A stretch of DNA of 64,000 bases from Hydractinia symbiolongicarpus (Eukaryota > Cnidaria > Hydrozoa > Anthoathecata > Hydractiniidae), in the NCBI RefSeq assembly GCF_029227915.1, contig NC_079880.1, positions 10,381,501 to 10,445,500 of the forward strand, written 5' to 3'. Both the position numbers and the translations under genes were made by a program. Under the pieces are notes generated by a model. The model was not told the origin of the DNA. It made no database searches and saw only the letters and a program-made list of their open reading frames with translations. This document shows, in pieces, positions 40,453 through 54,200 of this stretch (its first letter is position 1; each line of letters begins with the position of its first letter).

Positions 40453-40499
40453 TATTTTCATCGCTGCTGCTCTTCCATCCATGTTGCTTATAATATTCG

Positions 40500-41190
40500 A
40501 TTACAAAAACCCTGACATCTGTTTCCGCCGCCCCCCGCTCATTCGATGCCCTTCACATATATGACGGTAAAATTTGGAGTTATTGCCTTTTCTACATCGA
40601 GGTTTCCCACTCTCGGTTCCAGGGAGACTTTTATATCAAAAAGGCAAAAATCCGTGGGATCAAAGGAGGCTTGTTAGCCACCTCACAGAATCGGTTTTGA
40701 CTTAGGCTAACAAACCCTTGAAAATAGAATGAGTTTTTTTCGCCAAGATTTTACAAAGTACAGATGGTTGGCTCTTTCCCAATCCTTTCATCGCCCGCAA
40801 AAAATGTCAACAATTTGGCCTTTTTAGATTATATTGTAAATTTTTCAAAAAATTTACAAAAAATTTCCGTTAAATTTTTTGAAAAATCATACCACAACTA
40901 TTGTTTTATATAATCAACTGTTAGCCATGATTGCGAAAGAGAGGCTATTTCAGAGTGATGTAAATTGTGAATTTGAAATAACGTCCTAAATGGTTGGTTT
41001 ATTATCCATTGGTTTATTACCATCAACCTTGTCCTCCAGGGCTCTTTTTCCCATATACTTTCTGACAACACGGGCAATGTTTCAGAAACTTAGACTGCGC
41101 ATGTCTGTACTTTAAAAGAATTCAATTAAAAATTCAGGATCAAAACAATAAAAAATTTTTAGTAACCGCTTTTACTATTCCTAATATACA
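40500..41190. other. Non-genic spacer with decayed MITE ends
   Basis: No gene. Partial palindromic-MITE ends are visible (TCTCGGTTCCAGGGAGAC near 40,612; AACCTTGTCCTCCAGGGCTC near 41,027) without clear partners. Confidence 0.4.
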
Positions 41191-41195
41191 TATTC

Positions 41196-41265
41196 CCATT
41201 CTCGTCCCCAGAGCTCTTTGATATTAAAACCTCGAGTTTATCAAAAAAGCTGGGGTCGAGAATGG
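41196..41265. mobile_element. Palindromic MITE (70 bp)
   Basis: CCATTCTCGTCCCCAG faces CTGGGGTCGAGAATGG, with an exact CATATT on either side, one base from the left edge and at the right edge. It belongs to the CTCGTCCCCAG family. Confidence 0.6.
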
Positions 41266-42669
41266 CATATTGCACGTTTAGTTCTTTTTTTCTTCTATTT
41301 TTGCCAGCGAATAGTAAAATGTAGAAAATATAAGTTTAAAAATATAAGTTTGAAGGATTTTCTGTGATAATTTTTTTTCTTGTCGTCCCCCGGGTATCAA
41401 AAAGAGAAATAAACCTCTGGGGTCGAGGTTGTCATTTAAGCTGTATTTTAAAAACGTAATATCGTCACGTTTTAAAAACTTACAAGCGTTATAAAAACGT
41501 AGTAGAAATAGCGTGATTTTTTAATCTGGTTTAATAAAGTGTACGCCCACGAAGATACTCCTAGTAAAAGGAAAAAAAGAAGTCTCCATCTAAGTAGTTT
41601 AGTTAAGTATCATATGTAAATTGCTATTCTTGGTTGAAAAACGTAGGATAACATGTATACAACACACTATATTGTTCTTAGGATGATTGGCGTTGTATAT
41701 AACCTCGTTCTTAGGCGTTTTTTCTATTATTGACAAGAGAATAACGAAGAATCCTGGGCTGGAGATTGCTATGTGGACGAGTTGCTGGTTTTTATTTCAC
41801 AGACAAATAACGCGCGGTGATTTATTTTTGAGATTGCGACAGCTTAAAAGTATCATCTTTCTGAGTTTTGATGGCATAAATCTTTTGATCTAAAAGGATT
41901 GAGACACAGAGATGATTAAATATTGACAATATTTTATTTGTTGTGCTAAATATGTTAAAAAATAGACGAGGCAAAAATATATATTGTTTGTGTGTTGCCG
42001 CGAAGGTTATGCATACGCGCACAGAAGGGAAGAGAAGGTAGGAGATTTGTAGGTTTTGAAAGCTTGTTCTTCAAAAAGAAGGAAGTATGGTTATGTGTGC
42101 CAGCTATGTAATTTTTCTTTTAAAGGATAAATTCTGTTAGAAAAAAGGTTAGAGCAAATTTTAGACTGACTTTGGCTGCTTAAAATAAGGCAAATTTGGT
42201 ATTATATTACCCCCTTCCTTTCCCCGACCCCCACCCAACTCTACCCTTCCATATTAATAAATACATTATTAACTTTTTCGCTAACACACAAAAATATGAT
42301 GCATACCGAATCTTTGCGGTTATTACATACCATTTTTACTCAATTTATAGGTCCCATAGTACCCGGAACCTAAGATATTACCTATTACTGAAAATTACAC
42401 CCCAAATCTTGATGAAGCCTTTTTTTGGGGAAAACAACTATAACTACACCTGAAAAGGCCTGGAGACAAGCATGGAGGTTGGCTTCTTTTGTAGTTATGG
42501 AACTCATGATTGTATTGGAGGTATATTTTATCAAGGAAAAGGAGAAAACTTATCTGAATTTTATCTTAAAAATTGAAAAAAAATATGAGATCATCGGACA
42601 CATTCCCCATATTTTCTATTTGATAATTTAGTTGAATAAGGGAAAAAGTAACTTGGTTATTAACTAAGC

Positions 42670-42751
42670 AGGAACCCTAACCTCGTGGCCAGAACTTTGT
42701 TCTATCTCGATGAATAATGATCTAAGGACGCTGGAGACGAGGTTGCTCTAA
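42670..42751. mobile_element. Palindromic MITE, diverged
   Basis: TAACCTCGTGGCCAG at the left and CTGGAGACGAGGTTG at the right are inverted. No clear target duplication was found. A related half-copy follows at 42,820-42,880 (CTTGTGGCCCCTGGGCCGTT). Confidence 0.5.
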
Positions 42752-43315
42752 CGAAGCACATTTTCCTATAGTAATTCTCTTAAATCTTTAAAAGAAAGCA
42801 GCGACATCTGGGGAATCAATCTTGTACCCAGGGTCTTGTGGCCCCTGGGCCGTTATTACGAAACGAGATTGCTGGGGAATAAGTTATATAAATACAAATT
42901 TTCAGACAATAATATAAACAGACTTAAAAATAACAGACAGACATCGACAAACTGAAATTAAGAACATTACAAATTTTGTGAAAGTATTTTTGATATATTG
43001 ATGTTGTCAAGTGTTGTCTGTGATCACAACCACAAGATGGCGGCGAATAAATAAATAAAATAAAAGGAAACCAAGACAACGGAACACGCACAACGTCGTT
43101 TGCAAGGTCTTGTTACTTGTCAAATTTTTCTTTATGGTAAACAACAGCAGGTCCTAGGTTCGAAGTTGATGGTTACACTAACTGTGCATCAAAAAAAATA
43201 TTTAATTTTTTCACAGAGAACATTTTACCCTTTGATAGAAAACAGACAGAACCACTGATATGAAATATAGAATATATAGAATAAAATGGGAGGGGTAAGT
43301 GTCTTGTCATCTTAC

Positions 43316-43363
43316 ACCTCACATAGCCATCCCTCACATAGCCATCCCTCACATAGCCATCAT
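43316..43363 (+). repeat. 17-bp tandem repeat, three copies
   Basis: CCTCACATAGCCATC repeated three times with a 17-bp spacing. Confidence 0.85.
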
Positions 43364-43852
43364 TACAAGAGCTGTCAAATAAAAATTGACAATTTAAAAT
43401 TTAAATAAAAATATTGAATGTTATGTTACATAAAAAGAAGCGTTTAATTATCACACGTAGTGTGGTTGTTTCAGAAGAAGACTCCTTTGTCATTACTTCG
43501 TCACAGCTGATAAACGAAGGAGTCGGGGAAAGCCAAGTTTTATCCGTTCTCAACAACGATCCACAGTTTTTAGTAATAAGTAACTTTCGGTTTAAATTCG
43601 TGACAGTTTGTAACCGCGAGAATCTCCGAGCTTAAAGTAAATTTAAGACAACATTTGCTTTGTAAAATATTCGTGAATGCCAGAACTAAGTATTATTCGA
43701 GTAACCACATTCTAAGAGGGAAAGATATTATAATAATAAACAACATTTAAAATTTTCGTCATTTGGTTATTTTCGTCTTCTCTTCCATATCAAAAAAGTG
43801 AAAAAACCCTGGGAACGAGGTTATTATATTGCACAAACATCAGTCAATTATT

Positions 43853-43993
43853 TAGCAGCCTCTTTCCCAGGGCAATCATTCTGATATTTTGTTCCTATTT
43901 TACAAGCAGGAAAATAGGATTGAAATGCATTTCGTTTTTTTTTATTTCTATTAATTTCGAGATTTTCTGATAGAGAGAGTCCTGGGGACGAGG
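43853..43993. mobile_element. Palindromic MITE (about 140 bp)
   Basis: GCAGCCTCTTTCCCAGGG faces CCTGGGGACGAGGCTGC. The interior is AT-rich and longer than in other copies. Flanking ATTATTTA / ATAAATTA is not a direct repeat, so the target duplication is unresolved. A half-copy ending GGGAACGAGGTTATT lies at 43,809-43,829. Confidence 0.5.
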
Positions 43994-44691
43994 CTGCATA
44001 AATTAGTGACAATTTTAAATTTTGATAACAAACAAAGAAGTTTAAAAAATAGAGATAAGAATAGAAGATATGATGAAATAGAGAATGAGAGACATTACGA
44101 AATGTTGTCGAAAAACATTGTTCCGTTTTGTGATGCAAAATGATAGAGTAATTGGTCTTAGGAATTATACGATTAGCCTTGTATAATTTTAAAGATGTTC
44201 TTCTAATGCTTAGTATCATTAGAAACACTACAATAATTGCGTTTGCAAATTATGCGATTAGCTTTGTAGAAACCGGTTTAACAACTTCGTTCACAAACAT
44301 TTTGCTAAAGTGACCGACAGCCATGACCCTGAGTGCACCTAAACACTGAATGCAATACCTATTATACAAACTCTTTTCAAAGCAAGGCCTTTTTCTCTAA
44401 TATCTAAAAGAGGGAAAAGCCATGGGAACGGGGTCGTGCAGGGAATTGCAGAGAATTTAAGGAACGTATGGATAAATTGTATTTTACCACACCCAGGAAA
44501 CCTCTCTTTCTGACACAATTTGTGATTAATCCCTGTACTGTAATCGCCAACCACGTGTTTAGACTTCGGGCAAGGTGGTCTCATTATCATTTTTATTTGA
44601 AAATTATTTGAAAGAAGAAACAAAAGGATTTTAAATAAACCACTAAACACAACCTAGTTATCAGGACTATTTGTGTCTTTTTCTTTATATA

Positions 44692-44755
44692 CGAACACCT
44701 CGCTGTCCTGATAGAACGTGAAAGCCAAAAAGCTTTGGCAACGAGGTTGTCTCTG
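44692..44755. mobile_element. Palindromic MITE, diverged short copy
   Basis: AACACCTCGCTGTCC on the left and GGCAACGAGGTTGT on the right are the expected inverted ends of the family. No target duplication was seen. Confidence 0.4.
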
Positions 44756-44881
44756 AAAAGCGCCGCGCTTAGTTTCAACATCTGTTAAGCGCTAGGGTAG
44801 ATGATTAGAGGAAACACGGCGTTTATTTGAAGTTTTGTGCAAAAAAGTGTGTCAAACAACAAACTAACATGACTGTCATTG

Positions 44882-44951
44882 CAAACTCCTTCCCAGCGCC
44901 TTTTGTCTTTTTTTTTATAAAAAGAGACAAAAGGCGCTGGGGACGAGTTTG
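44882..44951. mobile_element. Palindromic MITE forming a long hairpin
   Basis: A 70-bp element runs CAAACTCCTTCCCAGCGCC ... GGCGCTGGGGACGAGTTTG, almost wholly self-complementary (CGCCTTTTGTCT pairs with AGACAAAAGGCG). The exact 10-bp ACTGTCATTG flanks both sides (44,872-44,881 and 44,952-44,961). Confidence 0.85.
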
Positions 44952-44999
44952 ACTGTCATTGATGGTTTTGATGGTTATTATAGAAACTAATAATTGGTA

Positions 45000-47900
45000 C
45001 AAATTATAAAAACATTAGCTCTCTCTTTTATTTTTTTTATTTTATTTATTTGTTTTGTTTTGTTTTTTGACAGGAAGTTGAAACTTATAAAGGCGTTTTT
45101 TAAATTGCTTTTCAGCCTCAAAAATGTGGACAGTTAATTGGCCATATCTTTTGCACGCATATTTATCTATCCAACATGCTCGCGTTGTATAAATTTTTGT
45201 TTTTGTTTTTGTTTTTTTTGTTTTCTTCTTATTCTCCTTTATAATCAACATGAGATTTTTATGACATGTTTTATAGCTTTTCCACCTGAAGGTTGTTTAT
45301 ATATTCACTAAAGGCTCATCTCCGCTTGTTGAAATAGATCCCAGACAAAGAAAAATTCCAAAATAAGCATTAACATTACATTATGTTTACAGCTTTATCC
45401 GGAATTTTTTCATGGATTGGACGGAATTTTGTAAGTTAAAAACTTTCAACTGTCTTAGAATTTTTTCCAGCTAATAAAGATGCGAGAAATACGTCACGTG
45501 TATAAACATTGTGCTTGGATTGCACGATTTAGTTGCTTCACTTCATGAAAACGAACAAGAAACCTCTCTGCATGTCATGTGTCACTTTATTAATAACAGT
45601 ACCAAGGTAAACAAAGCGTTTTTTTATGGCTAAAGAATCGTAAAAAAAATACTCGCAAAAAAGATAAATTAGCCCTGCCGCTTAGTAAGAATTAAGTTCT
45701 GGTGATAAAACAAGAAATTTTTCCTCATGGGTTTTCAAATCATCCTTAGGTCTCTTTGTTTTTTTTGTTCTTGGGAAAGACAACTCTTTGCTGTTGCACG
45801 ACTTCCAGTTCTGAACCCCTCCCTATTCCTTAGACCTTCTTAAAGAAGGCTGGCTGAAAAAGCAACCTCTTTCAATTTCTTATGGTGATAGCGGCGTATT
45901 ATTAGAAACTATCTAACGAAAGAGCTGTTTTTTTTATCAACTTCGTCTACAACGTTTTTAAATTCATTGGTGACAAAGCACTGAACCACCTAAAAACTAA
46001 GAAAATTTTGGAACCAGAATAAACTTTGATATAAGAAATTGTGAAAGAAAAATTTTGTAACTAATTTTTGTAACTAACTTTAAGTTTTCCACGAAGTATA
46101 TTTAAAAACAATGTGGACGGTAATTTGACACATTCGAATGTGTCACTTGATTGCAGTCAGTGACCGAGGAAAACTACTAGGGACATCGTGCCCCATATTG
46201 AAATTCGAAGCACGACACTGTCTGGGGCCGTGGAAGCATTTTTTAGGTGCAGGGCCTTTTTTGCTGTAGCATAAGAATACCAGAAGAGGCCTTAGATCGA
46301 GTTATCAAGGATACGAAATATCGAGTGTTTTTTAACAATAAACATAACAAACAAGAGATTCAATCTTGGATTCTAAAATCATTTAATTCCTTTATACATG
46401 TGTTTTTTTGTAAAAAAGAAACCAGTAAAGAGCTCTACCAGTGGCAGTTTCTTAATTTTTTGACAATTTTAGTACTGAGAGTGCCTTATTTGATTTCTTA
46501 AATAAAATTGACATTGACTTGTTTTTATACGTTATTTATTGTAAGTATGTAGAAAAAGTTTGTGAAAATTTTTTTCATGAAAACTTACGTTTTTACTTTT
46601 TTAAAGCCTGAAAACTCCAATACTGAAAGTTTCAAATTTTTTGGAAATTCCAGCCTCAAGTTTCTCATAAACGGGTTTTGAAAAAGCATACGTGTATTGG
46701 AATTAACCTGCTACGTTTTGGAGAAATGTTGAGTTTGTTCATTGTAAAAAACAATACAAATTATGTATTATAAAATCTCATTGATAGTTGTGATCAATAT
46801 GCGGAAAAAACAAAAATTTGTCAATTGCCCCCTCTGCGCCTCCCCTTCCGGTTGCTGCAAATAAGAGTAAATTTCAATTGTTTAAGCGGAACCGTAACGG
46901 AAAGAGGAGCGGGGTCCCTCCTAAACCTTGCAAAAATCCGTTTTCTGATTTCCGAGTAAAATCTAAAAAAATCGGGAAATCGGATTACTGACATTTCTAA
47001 ACTTTTTAGAATGATTACCCTTGATGATGAAATAAAGTTGTGTTTTAAGTTTCAAGTTCTAAGGATAATCCAAAAAAAGTTATTAAATAATAAAGTTATT
47101 AATTAAAGTTATTAAATATTTCTAATTATTCGCGTGACCTGAAGTGGTTGAAGTTTGCTTCGGTAAACAGAAGCTCCGTTCCACGGAATGTTTTTTAAAG
47201 TGCCTTCACCACAACAACCCATGTCGTGTCAGGAGGGTAATTGAGTGGGTAATGTCATTGTATCTAATATATGCATTCAGAATACAGGACTCACATTGTA
47301 AATATTCGGAATAATAATAATAATGATTTTATAGAAATTAAGGGGTAGTTTTGAGTATGGCAAATATCTAAGAGTCTAAAAGATGCATGGACCTAAAAAT
47401 TTGGCATGAAATGTCTAATAAATAAACATAAAAGTCATTGAGTATCATAGCCAGCATAACAAAAAAAATTAATAAAAAAAACATGAAGGGGGTCTGATAC
47501 TCGTTTATTTATTTTTTTTTGCGTGCGCGTAAGATTGTAAACATTTTTAGGGGCCATTAAAAAATGCACATTGTGAGGGGGGACATATTTTTGCAGGTAT
47601 AGTATCTTGTTAAAGCATGTTTTACCAGCCAAACTATTCAGCGAAATGCAGAAAAGAAAAAAACCCACCTTGTGAATAGTCACGAAAATGTTTTAATTCT
47701 TTGTTTTCTAAGTTTATTTGAAATATTTGTTCATTAATTAATGCTTTTTACAATGATTATTTGAAATGATTTCTTGATTTTTATTTGCTCATTTTTTTCC
47801 ACAACCTTTTTTTACAATATTCTTGTTTGCATATTCCTTCAAACTTGTTTATTTATTTATAACCTATTTTAAATTACCTCGAATTCTTTTCAATACTGCT

Positions 47901-48290
47901 CATATATCATTTATGATGATCATTTTTATCACACCATCTCTTTTTACAATGAATGAAGCACTCTAAGTTGACCTCTGTTAATACGAAGGAGAGCGCTCTT
48001 TTAAAAAATAACCTTTCAGAAAAACCAGACCGTAAAAGTTAAAATCAGCCGTATAATTTACACATAAATCTTTTCTCAAAAAACACGAAAAACATATAAA
48101 AGTCATATTAACAGCTTATTTCAACTCCCTTTAAACAATAATTTTTAGTAATTGATTTTGTTGCACAAATAATATAGTAATTTTTTAACTTAACAGTCCT
48201 GATTATATACACTTGTCAGAAGCTAAGTTAACGGGGTTGTGACGTTCACACAAATTACAATGTAAACAATATCAAAAGCATTCAACCAGC
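45000..48290. other. Large non-genic spacer upstream of the activin receptor gene
   Basis: No gene is supported over about 3.3 kb. Open frames (for example 46,247-46,501) are short and match no family I know. Poly-T-rich stretches lie at 45,025-45,240. The promoter of the receptor gene must lie at its right end, but I see no defined core element. Confidence 0.45.
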
Positions 48291-48293
48291 TAT

Positions 48294-51200
48294 ATGGCTT
48301 GTACCTGGAATATATCAAACGCGGTATTTCTCATACTGCTTGGTGTAGAATTGAGAAAATACAATACAGGTAAATTTGAATTTTATGTTTGCGTAGCTAT
48401 ATAATTAATCTGTTTAACTTTTTCTTTTATAACTTTCGTGTTTTATAAGAGCGCGAAAGCACTCTTAGATTTCGTTAAAATTGATTGATAAACTTCGTTA
48501 AAAATATGCACGAGTTATTTTTATGATATGATATGAGTTATAATTTTTTATTCAAATAACAAGTTTTATTAAATTATTTTATTTAAATATTAGACTGTTT
48601 GCATAAATTTGTTTGTTTTAAATTAATAGCTAGCTAGCTGGCCAACTCACAACCAGTTGGTTATATAGCAAGTTGGTTACAAGATTTTGTACATAGGATT
48701 TGTTATCAACCTGAGCTATTACTTATAGCTATATAGATATAGCTAGCTATATTTATTTTGCCATAGATGTCAAGCTCCTTATTTACTTGGCGTATTTAAC
48801 ACATTTTTAAAAAAAAATCAGCTAACTAATTACATGCTAGCTATCTGTTATCAGGTTGTAATAGGACAATTTTTCCAACTTTTTCAGTAATTGCTGTGCA
48901 ACTGAATGTTTCAAATTTTCATTGATATTTGTTTATGGATATGTGCACTTTCCTGTAGGGTGAAAATACATCTATATAGCTAAACAACAGACCGCAGAAA
49001 TCAAATCGATCCAATTAAAAAAAATATTTGTTCACAATTGTCAAAATAGTTAAATTAATGTCAGTACCTTTTAGATCGCGTGTTTCAAAAGAATCTGTAA
49101 GAATTTCTGAATTTTCAAGAATATGTGCACAAAAATCTACAGTTTTGTAAACGTTTGTGAACGTTGGAAAGTCCTCTATCATATATATTTTTGACACTGC
49201 AAACATATCGGGCTTAAATCTCCTTTACTTCGTGGCAAATTTTTAACCGTATTTTGTTGGGTGAATAGCTGAGAACAATGAAGATTTTTACATGAGGAGC
49301 TTTGCATGGAAATGTGACTTTTTTAAGCAAAACTTTGACTTCCACAGATACCTTTTTGGACATTTTTTAATAGATTGATTCACAATATGCCTGATCAAAA
49401 TTTTTCTTTGCAAGTGTAGGCTCTCTGCTAACTGGCTAATAATAGGCCAGCTGCTTGCATGAAGCACTACATCTGCAAACAATATATGCAGCACTGACCT
49501 TACATCTTCATTCTAAGATTAACAACAGAATTATGTAAGGCCAACATGTGTATATTTTTATTCCTCGTTGGGGATTATTTTAGGACATTTTTACCACTGA
49601 TAAAAATTAGTAATAAATGCTGTTTTATGAAGATGATGTTTTTTAATTAGGACTAAATTAACAGAATTGTGCACCAAGATTAAGTTTTAACCTGCCTAGG
49701 AGTGCTTTTCCTTCTGCTCCATTAAATTATATGTTCAAATATTTGATGACAAACATAGTTGCTTAAAGTCTTAAAATAATTTAATGATCACTGCTGCCAG
49801 CTCATGCAATATTATATCTATTGACCCAAAGAAAACCCAAGTATTTTAATTTATTCAACCGCCATGGTCATTCATTATCTACCCACCATGAAACAGGATC
49901 ATGTGGGTTCTAGTGAATATTTTATTTTTATAATTTTTAAACACTGGCTTCCTTAAAAGAAATTTTAAAGTGGATTTTTGTTATAGACAATAGCATCCAT
50001 AACATGCTTTTCTATATATATATATTGCATTTTTCAACAGCACATTACATGGTCAAAAGATCAGCAAAACATTTAATTATGTGTTGCTAATAAAATTTAA
50101 TTGATTAAATCGTTTGGATGTTTTTAACAATTGTGAAAGCACCGCTATCTTTTATCAAATCATTTTGATCATAAAAAAAGTTTAAGCAGGTTATTTTGTT
50201 TGCCTAACAAGATTTCCCTTTTATATTTTTTTGGGGGGGCGAATGACATAATCCAATAGGTGGTGTGGGCTAACAGTTTAAGTTTATTTAACCTGGTGTA
50301 AACAAGATGTTTCCTAACTTAGTCTCATAATTTGTATACATATATACATTCTTGCACAATAAAACTATTACTATTGTGTAGTGCAATTCTGTTTGTTTTT
50401 TTCTTGACCACCCACCTCATTGTGTTGCTTATAATATTATAATGTCAGTGTTTTAAAATTGGAGGCTGTAGCGTGACTGTAGTGAAAAAACCTCTTTGTG
50501 GTTGTGGTCTAAAAGCGCAGATCACTTGCCATTGATCCGTTGTAATAGTTGTCCTGTTGCAACAACCTTAATACATGATACAAACAATTGATACAAAGGG
50601 GATTCACAATTTAAACATTTTCTTTGTAGAATGATCCCTATTTTTGGTTTTGTTAACAGGTAACGTTATCGCTAAGCAAACCACCTGTTTAGTGTACGAC
50701 AAGGTAAAAAATGACTATCCTGGATGCAGCATCAGGGACACCTCAAAATGTAAAGTTAAAGTTTGTTCTGGACGAGAAGAAATGTGTCATGCAATGTTTT
50801 ATCCGAGTATAAATGGGACTCTAGAACCACAAATATTAAATTGTCACTTCAATGGATTAGAGCCAAAACAATGTCATAAAAATGTATGTACTTTACAATT
50901 GGTTGCTCATGGTTTCTATTCCTGCTGTTGTTATGGTGACGAATGCAATGGCAACTTAGTGTGGAACCCCCCCACAACAAATAATGCTACAATGGGTATG
51001 TGACCTTTTTTCTTATTGTTTTATGTTTATTTATTTTGTTGTGGTAATAATGAGAATTATTTTTAAAAAAATATTTGGGCACTAACTATTTTTAATGCTA
51101 TTCACGAAATAATGTCTTAAAATAGTGATTCTTAACATGAAAATTATCAACTTAAAATTTCTTATCCACAAAATTTAATATACCTTTGGATATTCTTCAT

Positions 51201-54200
51201 GCAAAGTGTGAAACCACTTCCAACTCTAAAACTGAATGGGTATCCCCATGTTAATCAGACCAGATTAAAATTAAATTATTTTTTTAAATTCCCAGCCTGC
51301 CCAGGAAACCAAATTTTTAATTTAGTTGGAGGGGCACTATGTTTACATGTAGTACACGTAATATGTTATGTAAACAATGGGGTTATTTTGCGTTTTAGTG
51401 TTAGCAAGTCACGTAAGCTTAAATTAAGTAGATATTGTTTTATATACAGTTTTGCTTTAGTTGTACTAAAATGTTGAATGTGTTAAATTTCAAAAATCTG
51501 TTCAAAACTGTTCAAAAACATATGTTTTTATTTTGCTTTCTGATATAAAGTGGTTTTGAATGAACACAAAGATTGTAATTACACTGATGTCACAACATTC
51601 CTTAGCTGTTCCCAGATTATAAATATGTTTTTATAAAACCCTTAAAATTAGTAGAACACTAGTTGCTTGCATGAAATTTCTACATGTGAACAAGATGTTA
51701 TCAATTATTAATATACTGTTTAGAAGAAAGATTTGTTCTATCTTTTTAAGCTTCCTTGTTTCATAACCCACCTAAAGTTATAAGTGCTTAATTATAAAAA
51801 CAAATCAAAAAAATAAACATCTGCTTGTTTAAAACAATGTGGTACATATCATGGATATATCTATTTTTATTTATAATTTATTTTGAAATGAGAAATGTAT
51901 ACATTTGAATTGCATAACAAGCAAATGTATTCGGAACATCTTAAGCATGATAAAAAACAACAATATGTACCCACACACAGGTTGTTGCTTTATCAAATCT
52001 GAATCAGTGTATTGTTAACAAGGAAAGCTTTGCTTTATATAGAACATGATAAGGATATCATACTGGGACTATTGACGATTGATTTTAAAAACATGTATTA
52101 TCAAAACTTAGATGTTGTTAACCATTAAACATAGAATTTATTTTCCATATTTTTATTAGCAAAATCCAATTCCTATTTTGCAGAAGGGCATCAAAATGCG
52201 TTTTATTATTTTTTTATTATTTTTTTTTATTAATTTTTTTTTATTAATTTTTATTTCTTTAAAAACCCACTTATATACAAATTTATTTTAAAGTCATAAA
52301 AATGCCACACATGCATAAAATTCAAATCAAAACAAATTATTGTGGTCATATCCAGGTAAAAGTCTGACAAAAATATTTCAGTAATTGAATGAGACTTTTC
52401 AAATTTCATTATTTTTGAGTTAAAATTCACCACAAATTTGTCAACTTTTTGGATACTCAACCCAACTTTAAAAACTTAATACACTGCTCTATTCTGTCTG
52501 TTTCATTATAAATATAATAAGTAGTGAAATGATTACTGTCTTCATTAAATGTTTGTACATTTTTATGAAGGTGACTATATATACACCACAATACGTGATT
52601 AATCGCAGTAAGGTAGATGTGTAACACCAGCTTGAGAGACAGAAAAAAGTTCAGGTTAGCTAAGAAGCAGGTTAAGTATTTGTAGCATTACTGATATTAT
52701 CCAGACCAGATAAGAAAATTGAATTGGATGGGACAGTTGTAAGGAATGAAGGAGGATAATTGGACAAGAAAAACTTACAGTTGCAGGGACAAAGCTTGCA
52801 GGTAAATTGAGAATGAGAAAGACTTGGCAGGAGGTAAATAAGGACAGATCTGATGTACAGGAATTTGAGTTTGGAACTAACAATCTAGATCAGAGTGTAG
52901 GTCAGATTGAAAAAAGGTAATACCCCAACCAGCAAACACACTTTAAGCTGAGATGCGGAAGACAATTCAATATTTTATTTAGTTAATCCTTGTTTTATTT
53001 TAAGATGGAATGTTTTCGTTTGCTTATTAGCTAATTCGACAACACCTACAATAGTTGCTGTAACTAACAAACCAAAAAATGAGATGTCTAAGACGAAACT
53101 ACTTTGCTACACGCTTGTACCCCTTTTTGGTATCATTATCATTGTTGGGGTGACTCTTCATCTGCTAAAGCGATTGAAACGCTTGCGACTTGAGCAAGAG
53201 CTTTTGCTTCCACAGACTATCGCATCACCGCAAAATCCCTTACTGTCCATAGAAATGCTTGAGGTTCTACAGAGAGGACATGTTAGTTGTGTTCACAAAG
53301 CGAAATACGAACAAAATATGGTGGCTGTCAAAATACTCGATCCTACAATGTCCCAGTATTGGGAAAATGAAAAATGGATTTATGAAAACTGTAGGTTAGA
53401 TCATGAAAACGTCCTTCATTTTGTGAAGGCTGAAAAAAGAATTGTATATAACAGTCTTCAATATTGGATAGTAACCGAACTTCACAATATTGGTTCATTA
53501 GCAGACTACCTTAAAGAATACACTTTGAATTTGACTAGTATGCTAAAAATGCTCTTATCTATATCCAAGGGCTTGCATTACCTGCATGGCAGTGAGGATG
53601 TGTCTGGAAAGTCTGTTATAGCTCATCGTGATTTTAAATCCTGCAATATCTTAGTTCGTGATGATTTGACTTGTTGTATTGGTGATTTTGGGTTAGCACT
53701 TGCTGTCGTGAATACATCCAAAGCTGTCATGTCTCAGGTATATAACATTTTGGGTTATTAAGCTGAAGCTAACAAAGTAAGTTAAAAGGGGCAGAAGTAG
53801 TAATAAAACCCTTTTTATTACTAGAAGTATTGATTTTTTGATTTTTACATCTTAATCCCCCCTATATTATCTTATGTCATTCTCATAATTCTTTTTTAGG
53901 TTGGTACTAATAGGTACATGGCACCAGAGATCCTACAAGGCTCAATTTCCTTCTTAAAAGAGAGCTTTTTGTATGTTGATATATATGGCTTCGCACTTGT
54001 AATGTGGGAAATTCTATCCAGATGTCAACAAAATAGCAGTAAGTCAAATTACGCCCCTAAAAATGCTTTAAACGCTCTCAGGATTATTTGTATGGTACAC
54101 AGTCTAAAAAACATTGTTTCGTGTTGTTGTAGCATATTTTTTTCACGTCCATCTTCTTCATCATACTAGTTCTCGCGCATCATTTTGTTTTTTCGTCAAA

